Assembly (NCBI GenBank): GCA_905147135.1
Contig: LR990056.1
Span: 1,436,001 to 1,500,000, forward strand
Direction of reading: 5' to 3'
Source of the DNA: Blastobasis lacticolella
Lineage: Eukaryota; Arthropoda; Insecta; Lepidoptera; Blastobasidae
Length of the DNA stretch: 64,000 nucleotides
In this document: positions 47,001 to 59,000 of the stretch, one piece after another
How positions within the stretch are numbered: the stretch's first letter is position 1
Layout: every line of letters begins with the position of its first letter
The notes under the pieces: generated by a model
The model's database searches: none
What the model was told of the DNA's origin: nothing
What the model saw: only the letters and a program-made list of their open reading frames with translations
Made by a program: the position numbers and the translations under genes

Positions 47001-50000
47001 GTAAAAGCATCGGTTAGTGTTCAGCTAATGTACATAACTCAGAAAATAGTCATGGTGCAGGCGGCAATGGTTTCACATCTGTAACATTCAAAGCATATTG
47101 CCGAGTCCACACTGTATGTTTGCTAATCAAAAACAAAAAAAGAAATAGTTTGCAGTTACCACCTCAGGGATATTAGCATCCTTGAGCTTTTTGATATAAC
47201 CCTTTGAGGGCTTGATAACTCTTCAGCCTCAAGTTGGGTTCTTTTAACCTTTTCAACGCTAACTACGGATGAATTGTTACTAATATAATGCTAACAAATT
47301 ATGGATATATGGTCTGAAATAATATATAAAAATATATATTATTGAATGTCTCAAGGGCTCTTTATATACTATGTTATATAGCCCTAGGAAAAACTCGTCA
47401 CTTTATTCATAGATGTATGTACTAACTCCCACCCTACCACCCGCAGTGGAGATGGTGGGCATGCCGGGCATGAACTCGTACCTGCTGCAGAACCTGAACC
47501 AGATAATAGCCTCCGGGATGGGGGGCCCGCTCGCCGGCATGCTGGGGCAGTTCGCGCACGCCATGCCCTCCTGGGCGCCGCCCAAGCCCGGGATGTGGGC
47601 TGTGGACAAGGTGAGTTACTGAATGTACCGGAAAACGCAGCGTGGGTGGGCCTCTCACAAGGTGGGACCTAAGACTTGGTAAAGATCGCAGGTACCAGCT
47701 GGATGCGGAAGGCACAGGACCGGCCTTTGTGGAGATCTCTGGAGAAGGCCTATGCCCAGCATTGGGCGCCTTTCGGCTGTGATGGTGATTGCACCGTCAT
47801 TCTAGGTGGTGTAAGGATGAATTTAAGGAAAGTGTAATCACTTTAAAGTTGGTAGTTAGTGCAGTATTGATGAAGTTAGTCTTCAACGAATACTAAAGTA
47901 TTCTTTATTTCCTGCAGGCTGAGGAAGAAGAAGTTGACGACGAAGAAATGGGTGTGGCTGAGACGTATGCTGACTACATGCCTACAAAGCGTAAGTAGTT
48001 TAATCCTGCCATTGTGTTACTGTATACCTGTTGCTTCATCAAGCCATGTAGTGTCCAGCTCCAACATATTCTATTTACGGATAACGTATAAGGCGACTAA
48101 TGACTAGTGTCCGACCGAAGGTCAATTTCTGGCAGAAGCTTAAGGCTTAAAAGCTCTAAGAAATGTTGTTGAATATTGGCTACATATTACAATTAATTAT
48201 ATCTATGATTTAGGGTCTATTTTTCAATCCTCAGATAAAACATATCAGTATTATAAGTTATAGTGCTACTAAAATAAAATTGTATCATTATTTCATATAT
48301 AATTGAAGGATTATAGTTTGTTTTAATTTATCAGTATATTACTTTATCGGGCAGATACATTTTATCTGAGGATTGAAAAATCGGCCCTTAAAAATATAAA
48401 TATTGAAGGTTTATTTTGACTGTATAATATGGAAAGGTAATTGATATCCATAGACACCGTCAACACCCGAGGCGTCCCAAATGCATTGTCGGCCTTTGAT
48501 ATAGGCTTGGACTCGTTTGTTTAAGGTTTTTCTTTTGTATAAGTACTAGCCAGTCATTTGACCGCCATGTCATCTGATGGAAAATGACGATGCGGCCGAA
48601 GATGGAGTATGCCTGCTATCTAGGGACAGTCTATTAACTCTAGCCTTGAACGTCTAGATTTAATTATCAGGGAACACACTCACTGTTCCGTTCCCTAGCC
48701 GTACGCATTAATACTTGCCCTGCTAACTCGATACATTCAAAATTCTTTATTGAGTAGGACATTACATATCGCCAGAGTATCTTTCAATCGTCGAAGAGGA
48801 GAGGATAGGAAAGTAGGAAGGAAACACACAGTGACATGTTGGCCAGTACTGGAGCACATCCACCCCACTCCGACAACGACCGGACCGTGTCAGACAATAC
48901 CAGACAGAGCCGGTCAGTGCCCGACAATGCCAAGCAGACCGGCTCTGTCTGGTATTGTCTGACACAGTCCTCCTATTTGACGATGAAAAAGATATGTTAC
49001 ATCCCAAATATCAGAGAGGCTACGTTTTAGCGCGCGTATTAAATAGAGCGGTCAGATGACTCGTGCGCGCGCCGATTTCGACCCAATTGTCGAGTCGGCT
49101 GCAGCGTAAGTGTTAACTCGGTTTGTGTGGCACACACACCTAGGAGAACCACGACACACAAATGTTCGGGATGAACACAAATACGATAGATACGATAGAG
49201 AAATGATAAAAATATCATAGTTTAAAAGATACATAATATTGCTCAAAACGCTTAGATTTAAATGATAGATAACGATAACGAACGCACCCGGAACCGGCGG
49301 CCATTCATAGTGCACTAATTCCCCGCAACGCGGTGGCGGGCCCGCTGGCCGTGCGACGTCATTCGCGGTGTCCGGTGACGTGCGATGCACCGAACAGGGA
49401 TGTAAAGCCGGATCCACACGGCACGTCACATTTTAAGTGATACACGATCGTCTACACGATCCGTCTGCGCAAACTTTTTACAAACGCGCTGTGCAAACAT
49501 AAATTGGTGTCGTGCGGATCCAGCATGACGTGTGTGTTCCCCCGGCCGGCAGTGAAGCTGGGCCGCAAGCACCCGGACCCGGTGGTGGAGACGGCGTCGC
49601 TGTCGTCGGTGGAGCCGGTGGACGTGACGTACTCGTTGACGCTGCCCGACGAGACGGTCCGCGGCGGGCTGCTGTCCGCGCTGCAGCTCGAGGCAGTCGT
49701 GTACGCCTCGCAGGCGCACGACCACACGCTGCCCGACGGCACCCGCGCCGGCTTCCTCATCGGTGAGTTATCCCTAAGGGTCGATTCATCGGTGAATGCT
49801 CCGCACCCTACCGGCCGCTTCATCGGTAAGTTATCCCACTCAACCGGTTGATTCGTCGGTGAGTCGTCCCACCCTCCCGTTTGATTTATCGGTAAGTCAT
49901 CTCACCCTGCCGGCCGATTCACCGGTGAGTCGTCCCACCCTACCGGCCGATTCATCAATGAATGCATCCCACCCTATCGGCCGCTTCATCGGTAAGTTAT

Positions 50001-53000
50001 CCCACCCTTCCGGCTGATTCGTCTGTGAGTCGTCCCACCCTGCCGGCCGATTCATCGATGAATACATCCCACCCTATCGGCTGCTTCATCGGTAAGTTAT
50101 CCCACCCTTCCGGCTGATTCGTCTGTGAGTCGTCCCACCCTGCCGGCCGATTCATCGATGAATGCATCCCACCCTATCGGCCGCTTCATCGGTAAATTAA
50201 CCCACCCTTCCGGCTGATTCGTCTGTGAATCGTCCCACCCTGCCGGCCGATTCATCGATGAATCCATCCCACCCTATCGGCCGCTTCATCGGTAAGTTAT
50301 CCCGCCCTACCGTCTGATTTGTCAGTGAGTCACCCCACCCTACCGTCTGATGTATAGGTGAGTTATCTCACCCTACCGGCCGATCCATCAGTGAGACATT
50401 CCACCCTACCGTCTGATTTATCGGTGAGTCATATCACCCTACCGTCTGATGTATAGGTGAGTTATCCCACCCTACCGACCGATCCATCAGTGAGTCATTC
50501 CACCCTACCGTCTGATTTATCGGTGAGTTATATCACCCTACCGTCTGATGTATAGGTGAGTTATCCCACCCTACCGACCGATCCATCAGTGAGTCATTCC
50601 ACCCTACCGTCTGATTTATCGGTGAGTCATACCACCCTACCGTCTGATTGATAGGTGAGTTATCCCACCCTACCGACCGATTCATCAGTAAGTCTTCTCA
50701 TCCTACCGTGTGATTAATCGGTAAGTCATCCCGCCCTACCGGCTGATTCATCGGTGAGTGCATCCCACTCTACTGGCCGATTTATCAGTGAAACATCCCA
50801 TGTTGCCATGATAAGCAACCCTCATCCCTTACTTAATCGAATTATATGTCGAATGTAAGGTATTTTTCCCCTACCCAACAATATAGGGTAGGGGTTTGCC
50901 TGGGGGAAGATATTACTGTGGCCGTTGGGTGGTGAATGAATAATGTAGCCGCTAATGTTGACACCAAGATGGAGAAAGTGGAAAAGGCCCCACTAGCCGG
51001 GTGTTGTGGCCAGGGGACCAGGGCTGCAACAGTTGGTCGTCGGAAGTAGTATTTATGCCGCGGAAGTTGGCACATTTCCCTAGCGCGATGTAGGAACGGT
51101 CAGCGCCATCTATGTGCGGATGTTTGCCAACCTCGTGTTCGTGTACCCGTAATGTGAGTATTGTTGAGTTTCCTTATTGTAGCGATAGATGTCGCTACAG
51201 CTGGATCTTCTACCACTTTTATAGTAGGTTTTTACCAATAACACCCTACTAACGAACCCCACTCTCTGGTTACCTAGGCGACGGCGCCGGCGTGGGCAAA
51301 GGCCGCACGATCGCGGGCATAATCTTCGAGAACTACCTGCGCGGCCGCAAGCGAGCCATCTGGGTGTCCGTCTCCAACGACTTGAAGTACGACGCGGAAA
51401 GGGATCTGAAAGACATCGGGGCTGACAGGATCGAGGTGCATCCGTTGAATAAGGTCAGTGGTGTTGACAATAGTTTTGTGTCATTTTATTGTATTGTGAA
51501 TGCTTATGAATTTATTATTGCTGAAATTGACATTTTTACAAATTATTATAATATTTAGTTACCTAAAGTAACTAAATATCACTTTACTTACCTTTACTAA
51601 TCTTTAGTTACCTTGTGACTTGTTCCTTAAGATTTTGTGACATTTTAATTTTTTAAATTTATGTGCCTACCTACCTAATATTTGCACGTCTGTATGCAGG
51701 CTCAATGCATTGAATTTAATATTTATTTAAGACTTGAATTGTTATACTGTATTCATGCAAATACATTTATTATGATATGATTTTGTGGGTGTGGGTTGGC
51801 CTGAATTAGGGAGGTTTGTTTTGGGGCTTTGGCTCTGTTTATACAGGCTGTCCCAACAAGAACTCGAATATTGTAAATTAAATTTAACAGTTTTTTAATA
51901 ATACGTACGTACTGTGACAAAAAATTTGCTAATGGCTCTTTTTATATCTGTCGTCACTCTTGAACGTAACCGTAATTTTGTAAAAATAACAAAAATTCAG
52001 TGTTCGAAACTGGTTTCCTCTTTCTCAACTAGTTACGAAACAAAGTACAGAAAGGGGGCTCACTGAAAACCAGCGTCACGGCAACTGTCGTGGCATTTGC
52101 TGAGTGTGCCCTCTCCACATGGCACAGGTAGCGAGATTAGAGTATCTTTTTTCTTTTTTTGTTTATGTCTCTATATGATTATATTTTTAAAAATTTAATT
52201 TCAAGAAATTTGTGCTGTGTGTTTGAGTGTAATAAATGTGTTTTACTTTACTTTACAGAAACACAATTTTTAATCCTGTTCAATCATACGTATGTATAGA
52301 TTTGGTCGGAGGTTTACACTAACCCATGTTGCCCCCAGTTCAAATACGCGAAGCTCTCTTCCGCGATAAACGGCAACGTGAAGAAGGGCGTGGTGTTCAG
52401 CACGTACTCGGCGCTGATCGGCGAGACGCAGTCCGCCACCACCAAGTACCGCAGCCGGCTCAAGCAGCTGCTGCAGTGGTGCGGCGAGGACTTCGACGGG
52501 GTCGTATCCTTTTGTTGTGTGAAGAGGTGGGGGAAGGGTTGGGGCGGGAGGGGACGGGGGTGGCTGGGTGTCACGGTCGAATGTAACGATTTGAGGTAGA
52601 GTGGGGCGTTCGGCTGAATTTGGAGTTTGGGTTGGGGTGGGGGTGGCTGGGTGTCACGGTCGAATGATGTGTTTTAGGGTGGGGTGGTGTGGGGACTAGC
52701 GCAGTTAGCTCAAGCAGCTGCTGCAGTGGTGCGGGGAGGAGTTCGATGGGGTCGTGTCCTTTTGTGTGTCAAGTTGTTTTATGGTGGGTCGGGGTTGGGC
52801 GGGAGTTGGCGGGGGTGGCTGGGTGTCACGGTCAAATGAAGCGATTTGAGGTAGAGTGGGGCGTTCGGCTTAATTTGGAGTCGGGGTTGGGGTGGGGGTG
52901 GCTGGGTGTCACGTTCGAATGAGGTGTTTTATGGTGGGTCGGGGTTGGGCGGCAGTTGGCGGGGGTGGCTGGGTGTCACGGTCGAATGAGGTGTTTTATG

Positions 53001-56000
53001 GTGGGTCGGGGTTGGGCGGCAGTTGGCGGGGGTGGCTGGGTGTCACGGTCGAATGAGGTGTTTTATGGTGGGTCGGGGTTGGGCGGCAGTTGGCGGGGGT
53101 GGCTGGGTGTCACGGTCGAATGAGGTGTTTTATGGTGGGTCGGGGTTAAGCGGGAGTTGGCGGGGGTGGCTGGGTGTCACGGTCGAATGAGGTGTTTTAT
53201 GGTGGGTCGGGGTTGGGCGGCAGTTGGCGGGGGTGGCTGGGTGTCACGGTCGAATGAGGTGTTTTATGGTGGGTCGGGGTTGGGCGGGAGTTGGCGGGGG
53301 TGGCTGGGTGTCACGGTCGAATGAGCTGTTTTATGGTGGGTCGGGGTTAGGCGGGAGTTGGCGGGGGTGGCTGGGTGTCACGGTCGAATGAGGTGTTTTA
53401 TGGTGGGTCGGGGTTGGGCGGCAGTTGGCGGGGGTGGCTGGGTGTCACGGTCGAATGAGGTGTTTTATGGTGGGTCGGGGTTGGGCGGGAGTTGGCGGGG
53501 GTGGCTGGGTGTCACGGTCGAATGAGGTGTTTTATGTCGGGTCGGGGTTGGGCGGGAGTTGGCGGGGGTGGCTGGGTGTCACGGTCGAATGAGGTGTTTT
53601 ATGGTGGGTCGGGGTTGGGCGGGAGTTGGCGGGGGTGGCTGGGTGTCACGGTCGAATGAGGTGTTTTATGGTGGGTCGGGGTTGGGCGGCAGTTGGCGGG
53701 GGTGGCTGGGTGTCACGGTCGAATGAGGTGTTTTATGGTGGGTCGGGGTTGGGCGGGAGTTGGCGGGGGTGGCTGGGTGTCACGGTCGAATGAGGTGTTT
53801 TATGGTGGGTCGGGGTTGGGCGGGGGTGGCTGGGTGTCACGATCGAATGAGGTTTTTTATGGTGGGTCGGGGTTGGGCGTTCGCCTTTATACGGAGAGGT
53901 GGCGCATAGGGGGTATCCCGTACGAATGAGGGCAACCGTTTTTGTGCTCACCAGTTGGTGCCACTGTCGAATAATGCACTTATTACATTTAGCTAAATTC
54001 AGTCGTCTAAATTCAGAAGCGTAAAATGTGAGAGTAAATCTTAATAGAATATAGTGCTTATAAAATAAGGTCCATTTTTGTATCACGCCTTATGAAAAGA
54101 GACGCGACGCGAAACCTAGTAAAAGTGATACAAAAATGGACCTTATTCTATGAGCAATAAGCACATTCAAGTTTGATCTTGCTTGCTTAGATGTTAGGCA
54201 CTTTCCGCAGCCTCTAAACCTAACATCAAACCAAAAAAAATCCCTCCCATCAAAACAATAAATCCTTAACCATCCGCAAAGATCGTATTCGACGAGTGCC
54301 ACAAGGCGAAGAATCTCTGCCCAGTCGGCTCCGGGAAGCCAACCAAGACTGGTCTCACAGCCCTGGACCTTCAGAACAAGCTGCCAAGGGCGAGAGTGGT
54401 GTATGCCTCGGCCACGGGCGCGTCCGAGCCCCGCAACATGGCGTATATGGTGCGCCTGGGTATCTGGGGCGATGGCACGCCGTTCCCGACCTTCATGGAC
54501 TTCATTAATGCCGTGGAGAAGAGGTAGGTTCCTTTCATGGATTTCATTGGCTTTTTGTATTTCTTTAAGTTTTATATGCTTGTATTAAAAGCTGTTGGTT
54601 TTCCAATAAAATAATAATAAAATAATGAATGCTGTGAGAAGGTGGGTTTACGAGTATAGTCCGTTCGCGTTAAGAAAATAGTGAGTCAAGGTGTTTTCGC
54701 AGTCACGTAAAAATTCACACAAAAAATATTAAATAATATATCAAGCTTATTAATGGATAAAAAATAACTTAATTATCTCAAAAAAAGCAAAGCGGCGGTC
54801 CACAGTCACTGCCTACCCCACCTGTGGGACAGAGGCTTGAGCTTTGTATATGTATGTGTGTATATTAAAAATAAAGTCAAGGATACCCCTCTGCTTACCA
54901 GCCAGTCTAGTATTTGCTGTTTATTTCAACCTGCGAGGTATTCATTTTTATTATGTTCTGCCGTCAACTGGTCACTGTGAAGTTTGATTTCTAATTTGTT
55001 GCGACCCGATTCGTCGAGGGGCGGGGGCGGGCTAGGCGCTAGGTCAACGAAGATTCACTATTTTCTTATCGCGAATGAACTTTCAAAAATGTCTGATAAA
55101 TTGTGAAAAGTGTCTGTCGGATTTCGAAAAATGTTTCACACATTTTTATTTTATACAACATAAATGTAATAAAAAAGAAAAAAGTGTTATAGTAGCGCGT
55201 GACATACCAACGTACGCCAATTTATAGCATGGTATGACGTCATCAGCCCGCACTCTTAACTACAATCAGAGTCGATTCTTGTTTTTAAGATAAAAATAAT
55301 ACGTCTCTAATGTTTTTTGTTAAACGAACTGACGGACTAAATGGAATTATCTTTATTAAACTAGCCTTGTTAGGCTATGTTTATAGGGTATGTTTACCCT
55401 CCTATGAATGTAACATCCATTGACCGCTCCCTTCGTCGCAGGGGCGTGGGCGCCATGGAGATAGTGGCGATGGACATGAAGCTGCGGGGGATGTACATCG
55501 CTCGACAGCTGTCCTTCCACGGAGTCTCGTTCAAGATCGAGGAGGTGCCGCTGTCTGACGCCTTCAAGGAGACATACGACAAGTCTGTTGCTTTGGTGAG
55601 TGTGGGAGGGAGCAGGAACACATACACAACAGACAGAAATGCATAAACACATATCAGCCAGAAGACACCCACTGCTGGGCATAGGCCTCCACAAAAGCCG
55701 GTCCTGTGCTTTCCGTATCCATCCATCCAAACACATACGCAACATATAAAACACAGAAATCAAAATAAGTGCCTCAGTCGCTCTTTAGATCTGCTTTCAG
55801 AGGGTCAAAGTTGGCTGGAAGATATTCCATTGTGGAATAAACCCGCCTTTGCTTTGTTAAATTATACTTTTGTCATTCCTTTACTTAATGCAATGACATG
55901 AGTAAATAAGACTGTCGCTATGCTGATGTCCCGGTAGACATATTTTACTCATAGTATTTTAACTCGGCAGTTATTGCGCAGTAGTATAATGCGCAGTAGT

Positions 56001-59000
56001 GGCCGTGGTGGCGACAATCGTTCTCGATAGTTTGACGCCCCACGTGGATTTCTATTTACACTTATTTTGATTTCTGTGATGACTTACAAATACATGACAA
56101 ACACAGTCATGTCCTGTTGTTGTGTCTTCCTTTTGCCTAGGGAGGCATCCTAATAGAAACTTGTCACCGTCGTCCAGGACATTAGTAATCAGGGCATAGT
56201 GTGCTATTCACATTTTTAAAATGTCATTTTTTTTCTGATTTTAAGCGAATTATCAAAATTTTTCTACACAATAATTTGAATGAATCTTAAAATCTCTTTA
56301 CTGCATATTGCGTGTGTACAGCGAGCCTAAGTTATCTTCACATCCATATTCTTAAACCTATGTTGTTGAATAAGTAATAAATGAGAAATTTCGTGATTTT
56401 TAAATCCAACAGATGGCTGTAGTGAGAAGTAATGTTCGTTGTCAAAATACTGCTGTGCTATTGGACACAATTGCTGTAAAATTACGGATCTATTCTAACC
56501 AATGACTGCTTTATTTTCACATCAGACTTTACGTCTCACTAGCGCCATCTGGAATAGCGAAAACCCTAATTGAATTTATGATAATGATGATGTAAGATGG
56601 CATGCCTTCTCTTGATCTCTTGGCTATATGACATTAAAATTTATCTTCATTTCGATGCAATTTACTTTAGGTTTCCTAATTTAGCGGTTATTAAATGTCA
56701 GTGCTGCTCGGGGCTCAACTTTAGATTAGTATGGGAGCACTTTAGCAAATAATTACTGGCGTTTTAATGCAATCTACAATCACACATATGGTTTGCCATA
56801 CAACAACAATTTATTTATTTATTCATACAAGAGCGTCGGTGGCCGAGCGGTTAGAGTATGCGACTCGTAAGCCAGAGGTCTCGGGTTCGAATCCCGCTCC
56901 GGCCACGTACCAATGACTGTTTTTTTAGTTATGTACATTATTAGTTGAATACAAACCGATGCTCTTACGGTATGGGAAATCATCGTGATGAAACCTGCAC
57001 GTTCAGGCAACTGAATATGTAAGCATGATCCAATCTGGTCAGGTTTCCCTGGTAGCAGGGTCACGGAGGTCGGATGGTAGTCGTACTGTAACTACCCACT
57101 ACCTAACTAACTACCACTGTAATTACCTGATCGCCAAATCCTGCATCATGTTCAAGGCGGACTCCGGACCCTCGTGCACGGGACATTAACGCCAAGATGA
57201 GTCAGGATATTATAATAATGTTATGGTCGTCAGAGCGCGCCATCCATACCAATTGCTAGGAAGTTACTTTTGAATACGGCTCATTGTGAATGGTATCTTT
57301 CGCAGTGGGTGGAGGCGATGCAACGGTTCACGGAGGCGGCGGAGCTGATCGACGCGGAGTCGCGCATGAAGAAGACCATGTGGGGGCAGTTCTGGTCCGC
57401 GCACCAGCGGTTCTTCAAGTACCTCTGTATCGCTGCCAAGGTACGTTACTACTTTGTGATTGTAAGCTTGACTTTTTTTGTAACAAGGGTCTTTTAATAA
57501 GTGGCAGATACAGTTTGTCAGCATTTAATAGGTATTAGGAGACTTTGCTGTTTCTTAATAGTAATTTCTATTCATAGTAAATTATTGTATGGTTGGACTG
57601 ATTTTTTAGACGAACGGTCTTATTCATAAGAAGTTGTCAAAGTTTTATAAGCTTGCTAAAATATGGTTCTTGAAAAACATTATTCTCAAACGAATATTGC
57701 ATTATTGCATTTTGTGCATGAAGTATAAATAAATAAATAAATAAATAAATATTAGCGCTAAAACACTCAATAACGGCTTCATAACTTATAGAAGGCTGAT
57801 CCCTTCTATAACCTCTAATAATCCTATATTAGTGATAAACATGGCCGCCGTCACACGAACAAGGTGAGTAAGGTTTCCAGTGCTCCATGGGGTGGGGATT
57901 TGGGGAACCGTGGCTTTGGCAGTGGAGTGGCATTTGCTTTTTGCTGCCAGAGCAAGGTGTTATAGAGGTGGGCAACGCATTAGCGATACTCTTGGTGTTG
58001 CTAATGTCTATAGGCAGTGGTGACCACTTTCCATCAGGTGGCCCGCTTGCCTGTTTGCCTACCGTATGACATAAAAAAAAAAAAAAAAAAAAAAAAGAAC
58101 AGCTGATTAGTGATTGATTGTAATTGGCTCGTGACTCAATTTCTTGACTTTTATCCTGAAGAGGATAGGCAAAGAGGATGCATCCATACAGCCATTACTT
58201 CTATAATTTTTCTTCGAACGTTTTCATAGCAAATTTTAGCACCTTTTTTAGGCTTCGCTACAAGCGATTTTATGTTTTCATAAAATAAGGTATACAGATT
58301 ATGTTTCGCGTCGCTTCGCTTTTCCAAAGGTGTGATACATAAACGGACCTTATTCCATGAGCATTACATTCAATTGTAAACAGGCGCGGATCCAGGATTT
58401 CAGAGAAGTCAAATTATATGTGTCATTATATCAATCAATAAGTAAGCTAAAAACAATTTGGCTTGTTTACTGGGGTGATCAATAAATGAATGAAATTTTG
58501 GGTTTTATAACCTGAGCGAGAACAACGAATGCGTGAGCGAGCTCGACATTTTTAACGTTTGAGCGAGCGAAGCGAGCTTTAAGTTTGTGACATTTTGGGT
58601 TATAAAAGTCTGAAATGAGTGTTGAATGAATGAGCGAGCGGAGCGAGCTCCCAATTTTGGTAGTTTTCTATCTTAATAGCAATGGATGATCCTCATAATA
58701 GTAATTTGAGGAAGAAAATGAATGGGTGATCGCAAAGAGCTAGGTGAGTGATAAGAAAATAATCTGAAGCCTATGAAGGAGAAATTTTTTACATTTTTGG
58801 GTCGTAACAGTTGGCGTGATCAATGAATGGATGAGCGAGCGAAGCGAGCTCGAAATTTTAGACATTTCTATTTTAAAAAACTGGAGTGAATGATAAAATT
58901 AACAAAACAATTGAGCGAGCGCAGCGAGCTTGGAATTTTTGGCCTTTTGGCTTATAAAACCGGGGTCGATTGTGAGTCAAAGTCTTTTTGAGTTTGAGGG

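Larger units (their letters stand above)
42124..47446 (+). other. sno intron 5 (5.3 kb)
   Basis: Holds a family P MITE (42259-42460), family E repeat (42751-42900), RTE-like tail (43080-43260), SINE I (43305-43533), shortened MITE O (43927-44037), perfect palindrome (44076-44107), small family H relative (45105-45225), family F (45895-46035), MITE B (46279-46417), interrupted MITE C (46500-46745) and SINE J (46830-47060). No further exon is supported. Confidence 0.5.
47991..49552 (+). other. sno intron 7
   Basis: Contains a family E repeat (48550-48715), family Q repeat (48749-48990) with a strong hairpin (48882-48970), and an imperfect inverted-repeat element (49405-49528) next to the exon 8 acceptor. 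Pairs near 48210 and 48370 (TTTTTCAATCCTCAGATAAA and its complement) mark another short inverted-repeat element. Confidence 0.5.
55596..57305 (+). other. sno intron 12
   Basis: Holds an RTE-like tail (55650-55735, minus), a MITE family C copy (56411-56552) and SINE J (56827-57210). No exon. Confidence 0.5.

Noticed and set aside
49426..49823. Antisense frames of 99-123 codons
   Set aside because: GC-rich shadows of sno exon 8, which has family-level support on the plus strand.
53733..54086. 117-codon minus-strand frame
   Set aside because: Generated by the 67-bp minisatellite, which stays open because the unit lacks stops in some frames.
56827..56905. Functional tRNA-Thr(CGT) gene
   Set aside because: The boxes are good but the acceptor stem pairs poorly and the sequence continues into a repeated SINE body.
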